A DNA stretch of 64,000 nt from Stropharia rugosoannulata (taxonomy: Eukaryota; Basidiomycota; Agaricomycetes; Agaricales; Strophariaceae). The stretch is taken from NCBI GenBank assembly GCA_028532985.1, contig JANCIK010000001.1, positions 3,534,001 to 3,598,000 of the forward strand. Direction: 5' to 3'. This document shows, piece after piece, positions 44,737 to 57,518 of this stretch (positions are counted from its first letter, which is position 1; every line of letters begins with the position of its first letter). Below the pieces are notes generated by a model. The model did no database searches and had not been told where the DNA came from. It saw nothing but the letters and a program-made list of their open reading frames with translations. The position numbers and the translations under genes were made by a program.

Positions 44737-47700
44737 TCAATCCTCCAAATCGTAGAAGCATGTCGCCCAAAGAGGTCCATGCGAAAAATTGCTGAGGTCG
44801 AGTTCCGTGACCTCAGCACTAAATATCTTTTTCGTCTGATGTGTGGTGAGCCCTGTGAGATGGTCGTGCGGGATCCAAAAAAGTCTCCGGCCTTGGGGAC
44901 CCATAATCCACCCAGTGCTGAGCTCGATTTTGATGGCGTCTTTCCAAAGAATGTCGCCAAAATCAAGGTCTTCAAAGAGCAGGTCAGCATTCTTCAACGT
45001 GTGCTCTGCCCTAGTTGAAAATTGCACAGAGTAGCCGGACTTGTTCAAAATTTGGTTTGTCTCCTTTCATCTCCCAAACACGAACAGCTATGTCTTCCGA
45101 GCCTGATATAATGTATTTCCCGTCCACAGAAAAGGCAACAGTGGTGACTGGAGCGGTGTGGCCTATAAAAAAACTCCGTTGCATTACTTCCATCCTTGGT
45201 GTCCAATAGTTCTATAGAATAGTCCTTCAGACCAGAAACTATATATCTTCCATCAGGGGATACTGCTACACAGTGATCTTGCTGGAAGGAACTCTGCTGG
45301 CCTATAACTTCCCGGGACAATCTCCTAACGACAATCCCTTTCTGGGCATCACAGATGATGATTGTGCCGTCCAACCTTGATTTGTTTATTACATGCTTTC
45401 CATCTGGTGAAAAAGCTAAGCACATCAAGACATCGCTATGTTTATGAGACACTAGTACCGGGCCAACTTGTGCATCGTGCACCGCATCGAAGGTGTATGT
45501 TTTATGTGTCCCTCCATCATGGCAACCAGCAATGGAAACTCGATAGCTGTTGGGAGCCACTGCTATTCTAAATGATTTATGTGGAATAGGACTGCCCACA
45601 GCACTGCCGGTTTGTGCATCCCAGACGCGTAATGAGCCTTCCAACCATGACGACGAGAAGATATACCTGCCGTCATAGGAGAAAACAACGGATACAACAG
45701 GCCCGGTATGGCCTATTAGAGGGCCGAATACATCGTTCCCAGTGTGTGCATTCCAAATGTGCAATGTCCTGTCTTCGGAGCAAGAGACAATGTACTTCCC
45801 ATCCGGAGAGTATGCAATGCACCAGACATGATAGGTATGCCCCCTGAAAGCCTCCGGAGACATAACAATATTGGCCTGATCCATATCCCAGACCCTAATT
45901 GGATTATCATCAAGTGAATAGTGGTATGCAGCCGAAGTGATTCGCCGACCATCTAGAGAGACTGCAATGCTTTGAACTGGACTTTTATGCTTTTCAACAT
46001 ATTTTGGCGTCGCCTTCATTGCAATGCCCATGTCCCATATGCGTATTGTTTTGTCTTGGGAACCAGAGATAACGCGCTTCCCATCCCGAGACAATGCAAT
46101 ATTGTTGATCCAACTGGTATGCCCAGTGATAGGCTCACCAAGCATCCGACCAGTCTGTATGTCCCATATGCGTATTTCACTTCTGAGTGCGCTCGAGATT
46201 AAGTGTGTATCACCCGGAGAAGATGCAATAGACAAAGGGTAAAAGTGATTAATTGTAGGCACACCTTGGAGACCTGCTTCTGCATGCTAGACTCGTCTTC
46301 GTATGGTCCAGTTGTCCAAGTACGTATGGTCCCATCCTCTGAACTCGATACAAAATGTTTTCCGTCTGGCGAAACTGCAATACGACATACTTTGCCTGCA
46401 TGTGCTGTGAGAGCGTCACATACTTCATTCCCAGTTTCCAAATCCCAGACATGTATTAATGCCTCTTCTAAGACAGACATAACGCGTCTGTTGTCCGTAT
46501 GGAACGCGACAAGCTCCAAAGAGTCAGAGTGTACCAACAGCTCGCGAATAGGTCTCCCCGTGAGCACATCCCAAATGCGTACTGTACACTCACTAGATGC
46601 TGATGCAATAAGTTTGCCATTTGATGAGAAGCTCACAGATTTGACCAGGTCAGTGTGCCCGACGAGTGGACCTAATGCAATTTCACCCGTCTCTGCATCA
46701 CAGATGCGAACCGTCGAATCGTAGGAGCCGGAAACAATGAGAGTGTCATCCGGAGAAATCGCGACGCAACTCACAGTCCCATGGTGTCCGTGCAGGACGT
46801 TCTGGCAAGCAGGCCAATTCGACATAAGGCCTGGCGCAACGCGCACGGCACCAGGGAACCTATGGGCATATTTCTGGCGCACGATGGAGCTTTCTGGTAC
46901 AAATGGAAGAGCGGAAAGGTACAGGTGAGGTGTGCTCTGCGCAATGACACCTCCAAACATGCGGATGAACCGTTGACCATCGGATGAGAACTCGGCAATA
47001 TCCTTTCCTTCTGTGTGATTCTACAAAAAAAAAGCTTTCATTAGTAACATACCGCATCAAGTCGGGGATGGGTACATACCTGTGCCCACTTGATGAGAAA
47101 AGACATCCCTCGCGACGCAACTGTAACAAACTGCAAGAGACTAAGAACTACCCAGTAGAGAAATTTATTATCCAGAATATAGCGTACGGTGCCAGAAACT
47201 TGCTGGTCAAATGTTGTCGTCTGAACGTGTCGAGCCCAGTACCGACAAGCGTATGAAAGTGTAGGCGAGATGTGTTTGTGTACGCGATCTTGAAGATCAA
47301 GAACCTTGGAATTAAGTAGGTATGACGTCTCAAGCTGGCAAATATTGAAACAAAGCCCATTCTTCATGATTTCAAGCGACGCCAGAGCTAGGTCACGGCC
47401 ATGGATTGACTTATCGATGTAGAAATCTTTACTTCGCCGTTTGTCACTGAGGTAGTCGAGAAATGATGAGTGTCGAGGTCGAATAGGAATTGAGGGATTA
47501 GACGTTCCGCTGAGCAGTGACCACATATGTTTCAGGACAAGGCTGATATCGTCTCCGTCACTATCAATATCGGACAGGGAGAAGTAGTTGCGCAGCTCTG
47601 CCAATGAGTCGATTGAAAGGGGCTCGAAAACGCCTAGGACTTGTGCCATCACGGAGCGAAAGAGATCGATGCTGCTGTCGTCAACCACAGATCGTAAAAC

Positions 47701-48729
47701 AGTCTCATAAAGTCCGTCCAGCTTTTTCAAACCAGTAGAGCCTGACGAGCTGACGAACATGTTGTATTGCCTCTTTGGATTAGATATTTTCCCGCCAGTG
47801 CCCTTTATGAACGCGCACGCGACGGCCGCCCACTGAAAAAGTCCCTCCGCAAGGTCGACTAAGACTTGGATTCTACTATTATTGAAAAAGGTTCCTCCGA
47901 TGCGAGCCAGTTGATCAGTGATGTACAGATGGATGTCATGCATATATATGCAGAGAGTAGTAGGACTACCTTCCAGGGCTTCTGATATGTCGTCTAGTGG
48001 CCGCGATGTGAGAAGAATGCCTTTCGTCTATGGCTTCAATGACGATAAGGATTGGCCCATCGTCCTGCAGGTGAACGGCGGGCAGAACTATCAAGTTTTC
48101 CCATAGCTGTAAGGTATCCGCTGTCGACCTAAGCCAGGCCTTCCTTCGGAGCGTCCCCGCCAGCGCCTGCTTGAATGCTACGTTACGTGCCGCCAAGTCG
48201 CGAGCAATTGTGCTGAACATCGTCTCGTAGCGTTTTTTTGGAAAGATATGACTTGTCGAAAGCAAAGAAAGACCCTAGGTTAACTGGTGAGCGCCAGTTT
48301 ATTTGCAACAGTGTGCGCTAAGCATGATTTTCCGGTCCCTGCTGTGCCATTTAGCCAGATCGTATGGGGGAGTTGTGGTTTCTTTCCAAGAGCCCAGCCC
48401 TCGAGGTCACCGAGAATACCCGTGCATGTCCCCGGCAGACAGTGTTTTGTGGTATTGTATCCAGCATTGCTCGCATATGCCATTAGATTCAGCTCTATCT
48501 GTTGACGTGCAGCAGTTTATTAGTTCAATCTGATAACTGGAAATGAGGGTTTACATACCCGTCCAGTCAGGATCTGTTATCCAGGGCGTCTAGCATTTGA
48601 CCAACGGTTGTCAGAAATGAGAAACTCACCAGCACCGCTGTAATAGTTTCCCTGGACGTTTTGTACGGACACATTGTTGAGGATCAGCCCCTTTGCATTC
48701 GGGAAAAACTGGGGATTAGAGGTAGACAT
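44737..48729 (-). pseudogene. NACHT-WD40 (NLR-like) gene with multiple frameshifts
   Basis: ATG 48729 opens a short N-terminal segment (FFPNAKGLILNNVSVQNVQG, then NYYSG) of the kind seen on Agaricomycete NACHT proteins. The P-loop LNGTAGTGKSCL (about 48335), a Walker B-like ILIVIEAIDE (about 48035), a helical module (47943-47080) and at least ten WD repeats (46850-45050) follow. The family-specific tail (ELSTGWIMGPQGRRLFWIP...LSNFSHG) ends at the stop 44737. Fungal NLR-like proteins sense non-self or damage and trigger heterokaryon incompatibility or defence. The frame shifts near 48284, in a T7 run at 48233-48239, near 48010 (with about 20 residues missing between Walker B and LLTSRP), near 46280, in an A7 run at 45167-45173 and near 45015. 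As given, it cannot make a full-length protein. Confidence 0.8.
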
Positions 48730-48929
48730 TTTTTGTTACCCGCAATACGGCAGATACTCTGGGCGTAGTAGGGAGCTTGAACATGATGCATCCAGTGTCT
48801 AGGGCAGATGGTCCCAGGGTCATCACAAAGCTATGTTATGCAATGTGCTGTGCATGTCAAAATTAATAATAAATTTCAATCACTAAATAAATGGGCTAGT
48901 ACTTAAGCTTTCGGGGGTTTAATCTGTAG

Positions 48930-49200
48930 GCGCCTAAAGTTCAAGCTCACTTGTCGAAGAAAAAAAGTAAAGCCTGACACTCAGTACTTTGAGCGCGCTC
49001 CGGCGTCATATCAAAGACAAGCAACCTACCCAGTTTCGATGCTGCACGATGATAAACGCGCACTGCTCGTACTCTTACTGAGCTCTTTGGAGAGCTTGGG
49101 AAAGAGCTGGGCCTACATGCGACTAGAATGGTCCGCGAGCGCGAAGAAGAAGAGATCATCGATCAAGGCCCATCTGAACTCCGATCTACGGCCAGCCAAG
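48930..49200 (-). pseudogene. Decayed copy of the Nif3-like gene (exon 1 and first intron)
   Basis: On the minus strand, segments match exon 1 of the intact Nif3-like gene (gagctc...gtacgagcagtgcgcgttta) and its first intron (cggagcgcgctcaaagtact, then gagtgtc). In-frame stops and indels break it. It sits upstream of the NACHT-WD40 gene, while the intact gene lies downstream of it. Confidence 0.6.
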
Positions 49201-50026
49201 CGGCAGCGAGCCAAAAGAAATGTAACAGTGTTCATGAGTGCATTTTTGCGGTATACCATCCGGGAGAGTCATTCCGCATTCTGGCAGAGTCGTCTGGAGA
49301 ACCCGAGTCTGGACAGTTAGAGGTAGGAAAATAGAGAGATGTTATGCTGAGCCATAGGAAGTTTCCGAGTTAGATTTAGAATTGTTGGAGTTCATATATG
49401 CGCCCATGGAGGCAGTGACATCTTGAAATGAGCCATGACAGCACGCACCGATGTTTCAGAAACAAAGAGGAAGGCCGGTGCGCGGCAAATCCTAGAGAGG
49501 AGAGCAGAGGAGAGGAGAACCGAGAAAAGCGCGGCGCAATGCGAAATGACAAAACGAACGCGTCAGCTGAAAACCCCAAAAGATGTAAGGTCGACGTCCT
49601 TACAGCAGGCTGGCAGGTCTACATTGTGTACCAGGAGCTTAATAGTAAGTAGGAAAACGCGACGTCATCGTCGTCGAGTAAGTGTAGAGCGTCTAGCATT
49701 TTGTTAGCCTCGGGTGTTGTTCTTCAGTAGGTATAGCGTCGGCGACGAGGGGTGCGGGGAGTCATTGCGGCATGCTTGTACTACAGTAGTAGAAGAACCA
49801 TATGGAGTGCATATATGCAGCCTATTTGCACTCAGAAAGACGGCCGGGAAGAATACGAGCTTTGGCGCGCGTAGATTAGATGAGAAATGTTAATGGGTTG
49901 GGATCAAGGGGCAATCTGAACTCCGACTGCCACGCTCTCTCTCCCTTCTAAGTATACCGACGTGTTAACCGTCGTCACCACCCACCCTCCCTCGCCACCG
50001 CCGCCCCCGCATACACACGACCCGCG
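49201..50026. other. Intergenic sequence with a duplicated spacer segment
   Basis: Includes the segment near 49508 shared with about 43400 (ggagaggagaaccgagaaaa). No gene is seen. The last 100 bp are C/T-rich leader of the coatomer gene. Confidence 0.4.
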
Positions 50027-50763
50027 ATGAACCTGTCCCTATACAGCGTCGAGGCCTTCATCATCCTCGACACGGAGGGCAACCGCGTGCTGGCCAAGTA
50101 CTACCGCTCCAAGAGCCACCCGCAGGGCGAGACGAAGGACCTCGTCTCGCTCAAGGACCAAAAGGCGTTCGAGAAGGGCCTGTGGCAGAAGACCAAGAAG
50201 GCAGGAGGTGCGTCTGCGTTTCTTGCGCGCAGGATGGATGCGGGCGCCCTGAGACCGAGACCGAGTACCGAAAGTGACTGACTGGCGGCCTGGTACTTGT
50301 AACGCACAGGCGACATCATCCTATACGACTCGCACCTCGTAGTGTACAAGCACTCGCTCGACCTCATCCTCTACTTCGTCGCGGGGCCGACGGAGAACGA
50401 GATCATGCTGTACTCGACGCTCACCTCGCTCGCGGACGCGCTGACGATGCTCCTGCGCAACTCGCTCGAGAAGCGCGGCGTGCTCGAGAACCTCGACCTC
50501 GTCCTGCTCTGCCTCGACGAGACGATCGACGACGGGTGCGTGTGTAGTTTAATAACCTCTCCGGCCGGCGCTGCTGCTTAGCTCTTATGCTAATACCCCC
50601 TTCACTTCGTAGGATAATCGTCGACACCGATCCAGCTGCCATCGCCTCGCGGGTGACGCGGCCGCGGCCCGACACGACAGAGATCGTCATCAACGAGCAG
50701 ACGATCATGAGCGCGTACCAGACCGTGAAAGAAAAGATGCAGCAGAGAATAGGGCAGCTATGA
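50027..50763 (+). CDS. RET3: Coatomer (COPI) zeta subunit
   Basis: Three exons (50027-50207, 50310-50535, 50613-50763) encode 185 residues, the normal size for the family. The sequence starts NLSLYSVEAFIILDTEGNRV with KYY shortly after, continues DIILYDSHLVVYKHSLDLIL and YFVAGPTENEIML, and has LDLVLLCLDETIDDGIIVDT. These are hallmark stretches of zeta-COP, the longin-fold small subunit that pairs with gamma-COP in the COPI coat for Golgi-to-ER and intra-Golgi transport. The gene uses GC-rich, strongly biased codons, as expected for a highly expressed housekeeping gene. A C/T-rich leader precedes the ATG. No anomalies are seen. Confidence 0.95.
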
Positions 50764-51321
50764 GCCTCAGCCTATACGGTCTCGTACCTACCTGTCCCTC
50801 CCTAATCACCTAATCACCGGACCCCTTGTATTATGCCTCTCATACCCATTCTTGCTTTTGGTGGCACACACACACCGTAACTATGCGTAAGATGCATGGT
50901 ATTCGCAGCTTAAATGGTACACAGACAGGCAGACAAACTACAGATATCGATATGGATGGCAGGGCGGATAAAGGTGCTTTGTAGAGTATACATAAATGAA
51001 TCAGAGCACAGAAACGAAAAAAGTGAGGACCACGGGTGATGCGGAGATTCGAGAAAGTAGCAGGATTCCAGGTATTTAAGCAACAAAAGCAGGCTATGGT
51101 AGCGTAGGAGAGATCTGGGTGTGGGTGTGCTGAATAGATAGAAGGCAGATATGATATGATATGATATACAGGGGCCAAAGGATATGAGTACAGCGAGGGA
51201 CGCCTGCCTAGGTGGTGGTGATTTCATTTTGGCGCTCGGCCGGATCCTCGTGGCGGCAACGTGTCAGGCGGTGGGGGGTGGGGGACAATCAAACGTGAAG
51301 CTTGAAGCTAGCTTGGACAAG
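50764..51321. other. Convergent intergenic spacer
   Basis: The 3' flanks of the coatomer gene and the small minus-strand gene. A short repeat of atatgatatgatatgatat is at about 51150-51170. No gene. Confidence 0.45.
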
Positions 51322-51613
51322 CTATGACGCTCCATGTAGCACTTGCATAAGGTGCCTGGAGCAAAGCACGCAGTCAGCTTCGGTAGTGACGAAACAGGTA
51401 GACGAGAACTCACGGCATCTGGAGCGCGCTCGAGGCGAGGTCGACGACGCCGGTGTAGTGCAGACCTGCAGCGACGGTGGAGAGGGTGACGACGGAGACG
51501 ACGCCGACGGATGCGAGGACGCGCTTCGTGCCCGAGCGGTTGTAGGCGTCCTTGTCCCATACCTCGGAGTCTGTGAGATTTGGGTGGACGTAGAGATCAG
51601 AGGCGCCGCGCAT
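51322..51613 (-). CDS. Small single-pass membrane protein, unrecognised
   Basis: Two exons (51613-51414, 51355-51322) join in phase to 77 residues. The first half is polar (DLYVHPNLTDSEVWDKDAYN), followed by a basic SGTKR and one hydrophobic helix (VLASVGVVSVVTLSTVAAGL) and a short tail ending HLMQVLHGAS. Small single-pass proteins of this kind in basidiomycetes are often mitochondrial or ER accessory subunits, but there is no motif that assigns one. The coding call rests on the clean intron, the codon bias and the topology. Confidence 0.45.
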
Positions 51614-54020
51614 GTCTGCTAGAGTATCGGTGGTAGTAGAAGTGGTGGGGATTAATCGATTGAGGTTAAGTAGTCGTAGCAGTGCGCTGCCAAAGGTTGG
51701 TTTGTTGGCGACTGGCTGGGCTACGAGGGTATCGGAGTCCGGACTGATGTTGATTCTGATTCTGGGAGGGATATATGGGGGACCCCGCGTGTGCAGGAAT
51801 AGAACAGCACAGAGCAGCGTTTATAGCGTAGCAGCCTCGCGGCTTGCGGCTAGCTCAGAGTACGGGGCGGGACTTGAGGCTTGAGATGAAGGCCTGCATG
51901 CAGTTTCCGGTTGACGTCGGCGGCACACAAGGTCAGTCCGTCAGTTACCCGATGATCAGTCGCATGCGGCGCTACTCACGTTTCGGTCTCCACACGACCC
52001 GAGATGCAGCTACGTAACGCGGCTGGGGTTTTGCTGTGCTGGTGCTGTGCGGGGGAATGCCTCGTGAGCAACAAATACGCCGTCCCGCGAGGTATGTTTA
52101 GCCCACCGAATGAGAGAGGCACTTCGATATGTCAGTCTTACTCGCAATTAAACCGGGCGTCCTGAATAAACCGTGCAACTGAAACGCGGAGGGCTGTATT
52201 TGTATTCTGTTCGGGTCTTCAACGAATTGTTATTGTTTGAAAGCGGGTCGTGGCGCACTGGCTCTTGCGCACAAAGGGACGACTGGGAGGACGAGGGTCG
52301 AGAGTATGCTTGGACAAGACTCAAACGAAGTGGGGATGCTCTCCTGATCTTATAGCATTCCAAAACAGTGTCCCTGCGGACTCAAATCTAAAAGAAGGGA
52401 CGGCCGACAAGTCCCCCAGGTCCGCAATTGTCCAGGTATCCCACATGCAGCAAGTACTCGACCTCGCGTCCTTTTCGGCACACCCCAAGCCACATCCAGA
52501 ACGAGGCGCCGGGGTAGATCACATGCAAATCCGCCAAGATTCGCAGATTCAACCTACTGAAGCCTTGATTTGTGGGTGTATGACTGGGTGTGCTACGAGC
52601 GCGGATTTGCGTGTGCCTGGATTTGCCCGAGCTGCACTGTTGGCGTGATTTAGAACAGAGTACTACGAAACATCCGTTGAACATCCGCTGCTTCAAAGGT
52701 CTGTTCGGACTTTCCCGCTCTTTCGACTCGAAAGCACACAGCATCTTCGTTCGAACTGTCACGTAAAGAGCCTGCTGCACTTCAGAATCAGACGCTGAAG
52801 CTGATATGAGATAAAACCGAGATAGGACACTCATCCGAATCTTTTATTAACCACTACTTATCGACCGCTGCATTGCAGATTAGTGTTAGGCTTTATCTAC
52901 TTATAAGAGACCGAGCTCAGGTAAGTACATATGCAATGCATGCTAATACTGGACTTATCTCCGTGAGCGCCAAAAGCAAGCCAAAAGTCAGTCCTGCAGG
53001 ATCCGATGCCCACGCGACATTGATACCTTAGCCTATTGCTGTCGTATGTATAAGCAAGCATTAATTGAGTTCATTATCGCAGTGCCTCCGCGGCAGACGG
53101 TAATATGCTCCCCCGGCGTCTACTTTGGCAAATGGCAGTCGTCTCGGTGAAAACGTGAAAAGGCGAAAAAGAATAGAGTGTGCATCAACCAACACCCGCC
53201 CCTCTTCAAAGTTCAAACTACACCTAAACGAGGATTAGCGCCACAATTATCAAGCAACGGCCGTACGAAGCTCACGGACGCGGCGCAAGCCAGCATACCT
53301 CCCAAAAAGACGGAGCAGAGGTGCACATGTACGCACCCACGCACTCAACGAAGCGCCGGCGGGAGGAATCAGCAGTCCCGATACACATAGCGCAAAAAAT
53401 TACAGTGTGCAGATAGTACGTACATACATACAGTAGTAAATCGGGACACAGATCGGCAGTAGGGGCACGGGCAGAAGGGATGGATAGGAAAATGTGCAGT
53501 AGAAGGTTGAAAGGGAAGAGGAAAGGAAAAAGGAAGGAAACGGAAGAAAGAAAGGAAAGCACATGGCAATAAATATGTAATGTCAAGGCATACGCCACCC
53601 AGAGCACAGCGCGGGGTGGAGTGCGTGCACTTGATGTGTATGTACACGTTGCACGGAGACCAAAACGGTATAGATACGGAGCGTCAGTGGGGAAGGAAGG
53701 TGGGGTGGGTGGGTGAGCGAGCGGAAATAGAGGTGTGGAGGGGCTGACAGCGACGGGGGAATGGGAAAGGAAGGGGAATATAAAATACGGACAGCATCAC
53801 GTCACATGGCGTGGCATAGCAGGGGACAGGACTTGCGGGCGGGAGATCAACGACGGGCAAGAGGTGGGCCATGTAGTGGCAAGATAAGGGATGGAAAACG
53901 CACGAACGCGCCGTAAAGCCCCGCCTGTCATAAGTTACGCGAACGTCAGGGAGCGCGGCGTGTCGCGTGGGCAGCAGGGCCAGAGGTGCCGGTGAAGCAT
54001 GCTATGTACCAAGTAAGCAC
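51614..54020. other. 2.4-kb intergenic region, no supportable gene
   Basis: Several open frames exist (for example 52834-52388 minus and 53607-53272 minus), but they show no family resemblance, intron structure or domain. The stretch 53450-53780 is purine-rich on the plus strand (ggaaag, ggaagg runs), probably 3' flank of the F-BAR gene. Confidence 0.4.
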
Positions 54021-57000
54021 TCAGAACAAGCAGACAAAGTTGCTCGGGAACACATTGCGCCCCTTCTGCCTCCTGTTCTCGTCGAGCAGCTCGCCGGTCC
54101 ACCACCCGTCCTCGGGCGTCGACGTCACCGCGATGATATCCCCCGCCTGGAAGTCGAACTCTTCCTCGATCGTCGCAGTATAGTCGTACAGCGCCTTCAC
54201 TAGAAATTTAAAACGCGGGGATCAGCACCTCTGCCAGGGTCGGGTAGTTAGTAAAAGACGCGTACCGTAGAACAGGACGTTGTTGCCGTCGTCGGTGGAC
54301 TGCGCGGGGGGTTGCGGGGACGGCTCCCGCTGAACAGGCGCGGGAGCGGCGTAGCTGTTATACGCCGGTTGCGGCTGCTGCGGGGGCGGCTGCTGGTACC
54401 CGCGCGGCTGTTGTTGCTGTTGCTGCTGCTGCTGAGGCGGCGCCTGAGGCTGCGTCTGCACCGTTAACATCTGGCGCTGATGCTGCTGCTGCTGCACGGG
54501 CGGCTGTGCAGGCTGCATCTGCGGCGGCGTGTTATTGTTGTTGCCGTAGTAAGCCATCGACCCGCCGCGCTGCACGCCGTTGATGCTGCTCACGCTTCCA
54601 TAGCTGCCCGGCGCAGCCTGCTGCTGCTGCTGCTGCTGGACGTGCGCGGGGGGTGCCTGGTACTGGTTCGCGTGGTACGCGTTGGGTGCGGCTGGCTGCT
54701 GTTGGATGTAGCTGGGCTGGGGGGACTGCGACTGTTGGTACAGTGCAGACGGAGGTGGGGGGGATACGCCGTACGGTGGTGCAACAACGGGCGCCGCCAT
54801 TATAGGCGCCGCCGGTGCTTGTACAGGATAGGTGTTCTGCCTCGGGAGCTGCTGCTGCATTATCGGCTGGACAGGCGAAGGCGCCTGGTACGGCGGTTGC
54901 GCGACCTGCACGGGCGCCCTCTGTTGTTGTTGTTGCTGCTGCTGCTGCTGTTGGTGCTGTTGGTGGTACCGCTGAGCGAGGTCGTCATGGAGCACCCTGC
55001 CGCTCGGGTCCAGCGCAATACCAACGGTGTTAGGACTGGGTGTTCGGGCCATGCTATGCCCGAGCTGCGCTGGCGGCTGGATGAAATTGCCTCGCGGTTG
55101 AGCAGGCGCATGGATCGGTGACGGACTGGGTCCACGAGAAATCGGCTGTGGACTATTACTCCTCGACCCATGCGCCCCAATTCCAGCATGCCCCACCTGG
55201 CTGGGTGGCCGCGCCAAGTTCTGTCCATGACTGGCAGTAATCGACGCCTGGCTGGGATTAGAAACGTGCCCTCTGTTTACGCTGTTGCTCCTGCTAATCG
55301 ACTTCCTCTCGCCGGGAAGTGACTGCTGATAATCAGCCAGGACTTCCTGGACCACTTCCGTTTCTGGTGCAGCAGGGCTACTCTTGGGCTGCATGAAGAC
55401 GGCCGTGGGAGGGTTGGGGGAGGTCGGCCGCGACAGAGAAGGATGGGCGCCGACAACGATTTCTGCAGAGTTTCGATAGTCACGCGCAGGCGAGCTCGAT
55501 CGATTTCGCGAAGCATTAGCTGCGTTTGATGACCCTCCGGGCGGCAAAAGAGAAGAGGACGCCCCGCTACTCGTGCGCGGCGCAGGTGGCGTCGAAGCAT
55601 GCCCTGGTTTGGGCTCCGGCGATGATGCTGCCTTGGCTCGCGAATTAATTGTATTCCTCCTACCACTTCCTGACGAGACCGCATTCTTCAGCTCTTCCAA
55701 CTGTTTCATGAGCGGATCAACAGTTCCATTTTGACCAACGGGTGAAGATGCCGGCGCTGAACCTGGCTTGCTGTCCGTTTTGGATGGAACAGTGGAGGTA
55801 TATCGGGAGGAAGAGGACCCTTGCTGCTGGGGATCCTTCGAAAGGTCAACTTTGTAGGCATTGTTGCCAACTTTGATATAAGTCTCCGCAGATGGGTCTA
55901 TTGGCTCGGCATATGGGTCTTGAAGAACCTTCTGCAACTGTTGCTGCTGCAAAGAGCCACCAAAAGACTGTCTACGGGGAGCAGGCTGAGAAGACGCAGA
56001 GGGCCCTGCTGTGGAACTCGGGCCATTCTGGTAAACAGTCTTTGCTGTTCCATTCGTGTGGGGGATGCTTTGTTGAGAACTGATTGCTGGGACAGGGTTG
56101 CGAGTGGGTTGTCGAGAAAGGGAATCTGATGTGTCGCTTGCATAGGAGTCTGCACGTTTCTGTCCAACAGCTCCGATACCTGCTGTGTTCATCACAGCCT
56201 CGTGTTCAGGTGGCATGGAATTTTGTCGTGGCATTATTTCACGGGATGACTCGCGCATAAAGTTCGCTGGCCGACTGGTGGGACGAATGGAGGAAGATGG
56301 GATAGCGTCTGCGGCTTGGTAATTTACGAATTGAGGTGGATTTGGTATCTCGTTTCCTGTTCCGTATTCGCGTACAAAGCTCTCCATGTCTTTATCGGGC
56401 TCCATTTGCTCGAGAGCAAGTCGGATGTGTTCGCAAGACTTCGTGTATTCAGTAAACACCACTAAACGTCACGGAAAGGGAATAGAACACATACTTCGTC
56501 ATCAGCGACGCATGCTGTTGATATCGCATTCGCGTACGCCCACATGTTATCTTTCATGAATTCCAATCGCGCTTCTTCCATGTCCTGGCAGCTATCACAG
56601 AAGGCCTTCCAATCCTGTTCCCATTTCTGCACTGTGTCATGTAGAGCCTTGGAGTAGTTAGCGAATTCCCGTTCATTAGTCTGCACAGTCTGCTGAGTTC
56701 GTTCGAGCTTAAGATTGATCTTTTCCAGGTCTTTACCCTGAACAAGGGAGGCCTGAGCCGTGAAAGAGTTGATCCGAAGGCAGTCCTGTTCATACTTCTC
56801 GCGAGCCTTGTTGACATAGGATTCCTGAATCTGCTTGTTCTTGAACTCTTTCTCGATTACGCTTTGATATCCCTTTTTGTGCTGTATTTGGCGCGCGTTG
56901 AATGCTGCTGTGGGTGTTTCCATCTCTGTTCGTATCTGCTGTGCGACGTTCATGTGGAACCCCGCCTGCCGCTCAGTCTCAATTTTGACTGTATCCAACG

Positions 57001-57518
57001 AATTCCGTAGTTCCCTGAAGTGAGAAAGTGAGATATTGAATCATAAGGGTCTGACGAAGGGCCTCGTGCATCCCACACGCGCAGATTGGGTATGAACAAG
57101 GGACCTATTCGATCCGCGCACACCATGCGCTTAGCAAAAGCACTCAGGGAACAGGCCCTGGGTATCCAAGCGCTAATTAAGGAGACACATACCCAATCTC
57201 ATCGCGTCCTAATATCATCTTCGATAGCTTCGCCAAACGTTTGGCGTACTCCTCTTCAATAGCCGCTCTGGTCACTATCTCAGCAAAACGGACGAGATGA
57301 TAAGAACAGGCAACGCACCTCTCCTTCCAAAAAACCTTCAGCTCCTCCATCGTCCTTGTAGCGCCCCGCATACGGGCAAACAGGACATCGACTCCGCCAT
57401 CGCCATGGCCCCAAAATGAATTGCAGAAATCAAGAGATCGGTTGCTCTGAAGGCTTGGAGAGTTGGCCCTGGCATACTTGGACAGCGATGTTGTTGATGG
57501 TTGCCTTCGTGCAGACAT
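54021..57518 (-). CDS. F-BAR and SH3 domain protein (Cdc15/Imp2/Hof1 type)
   Basis: Four exons (57518-57193, 57014-56495, 56438-54266, 54199-54021) give about 1065 residues in continuous phase. The N-terminal 300 residues form the F-BAR domain: FCNSFWGHGDGGVDVLFAR, EEEYAKRLAKLSK, then long coiled-coil helices with KKGYQSVIEKEFKNK and DMEEARLEFMKDNMWAYAN, ending FVREYGTGNEIPNPPQFVNY. A 700-residue disordered Ser/Pro/Gln-rich linker follows. The C-terminal SH3 domain carries ALYDY, EDGWWTGEL and NVFPSNFV. This is the PCH-family architecture of Cdc15, Imp2 and Hof1, which scaffold the cytokinetic ring and septum at the plasma membrane. The linker contains many Ser/Thr-Pro sites likely to be regulated by phosphorylation. 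The 56-nt intron at 56439-56494 gives the family-consistent DDESCEHIR. Confidence 0.9.
54389..54990 (-). repeat. Clustered Gln-coding trinucleotide runs
   Basis: Several CAG/CAA runs (plus-strand ctg/ttg at 54409-54433, 54480-54494, 54620-54640 and 54920-54960) encode poly-Gln stretches in the F-BAR protein linker, separated by Pro-rich segments. Confidence 0.8.

Noticed and set aside
49039..49334. Plus-strand frames over the second Nif3-like remnant
   Set aside because: They are antisense to a decayed copy of the Nif3-like exon 1 and show no independent support.
52388..52834. 148-residue minus-strand frame
   Set aside because: No recognisable domain, no splice context, and atypical composition. 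Likely chance.
54480..55121. Long plus-strand frame opposite the F-BAR gene (Leu/Arg-rich)
   Set aside because: It is the mirror of the Gln-coding repeats on the minus strand, with composition explained by ctg and ctgctg runs. No domain.
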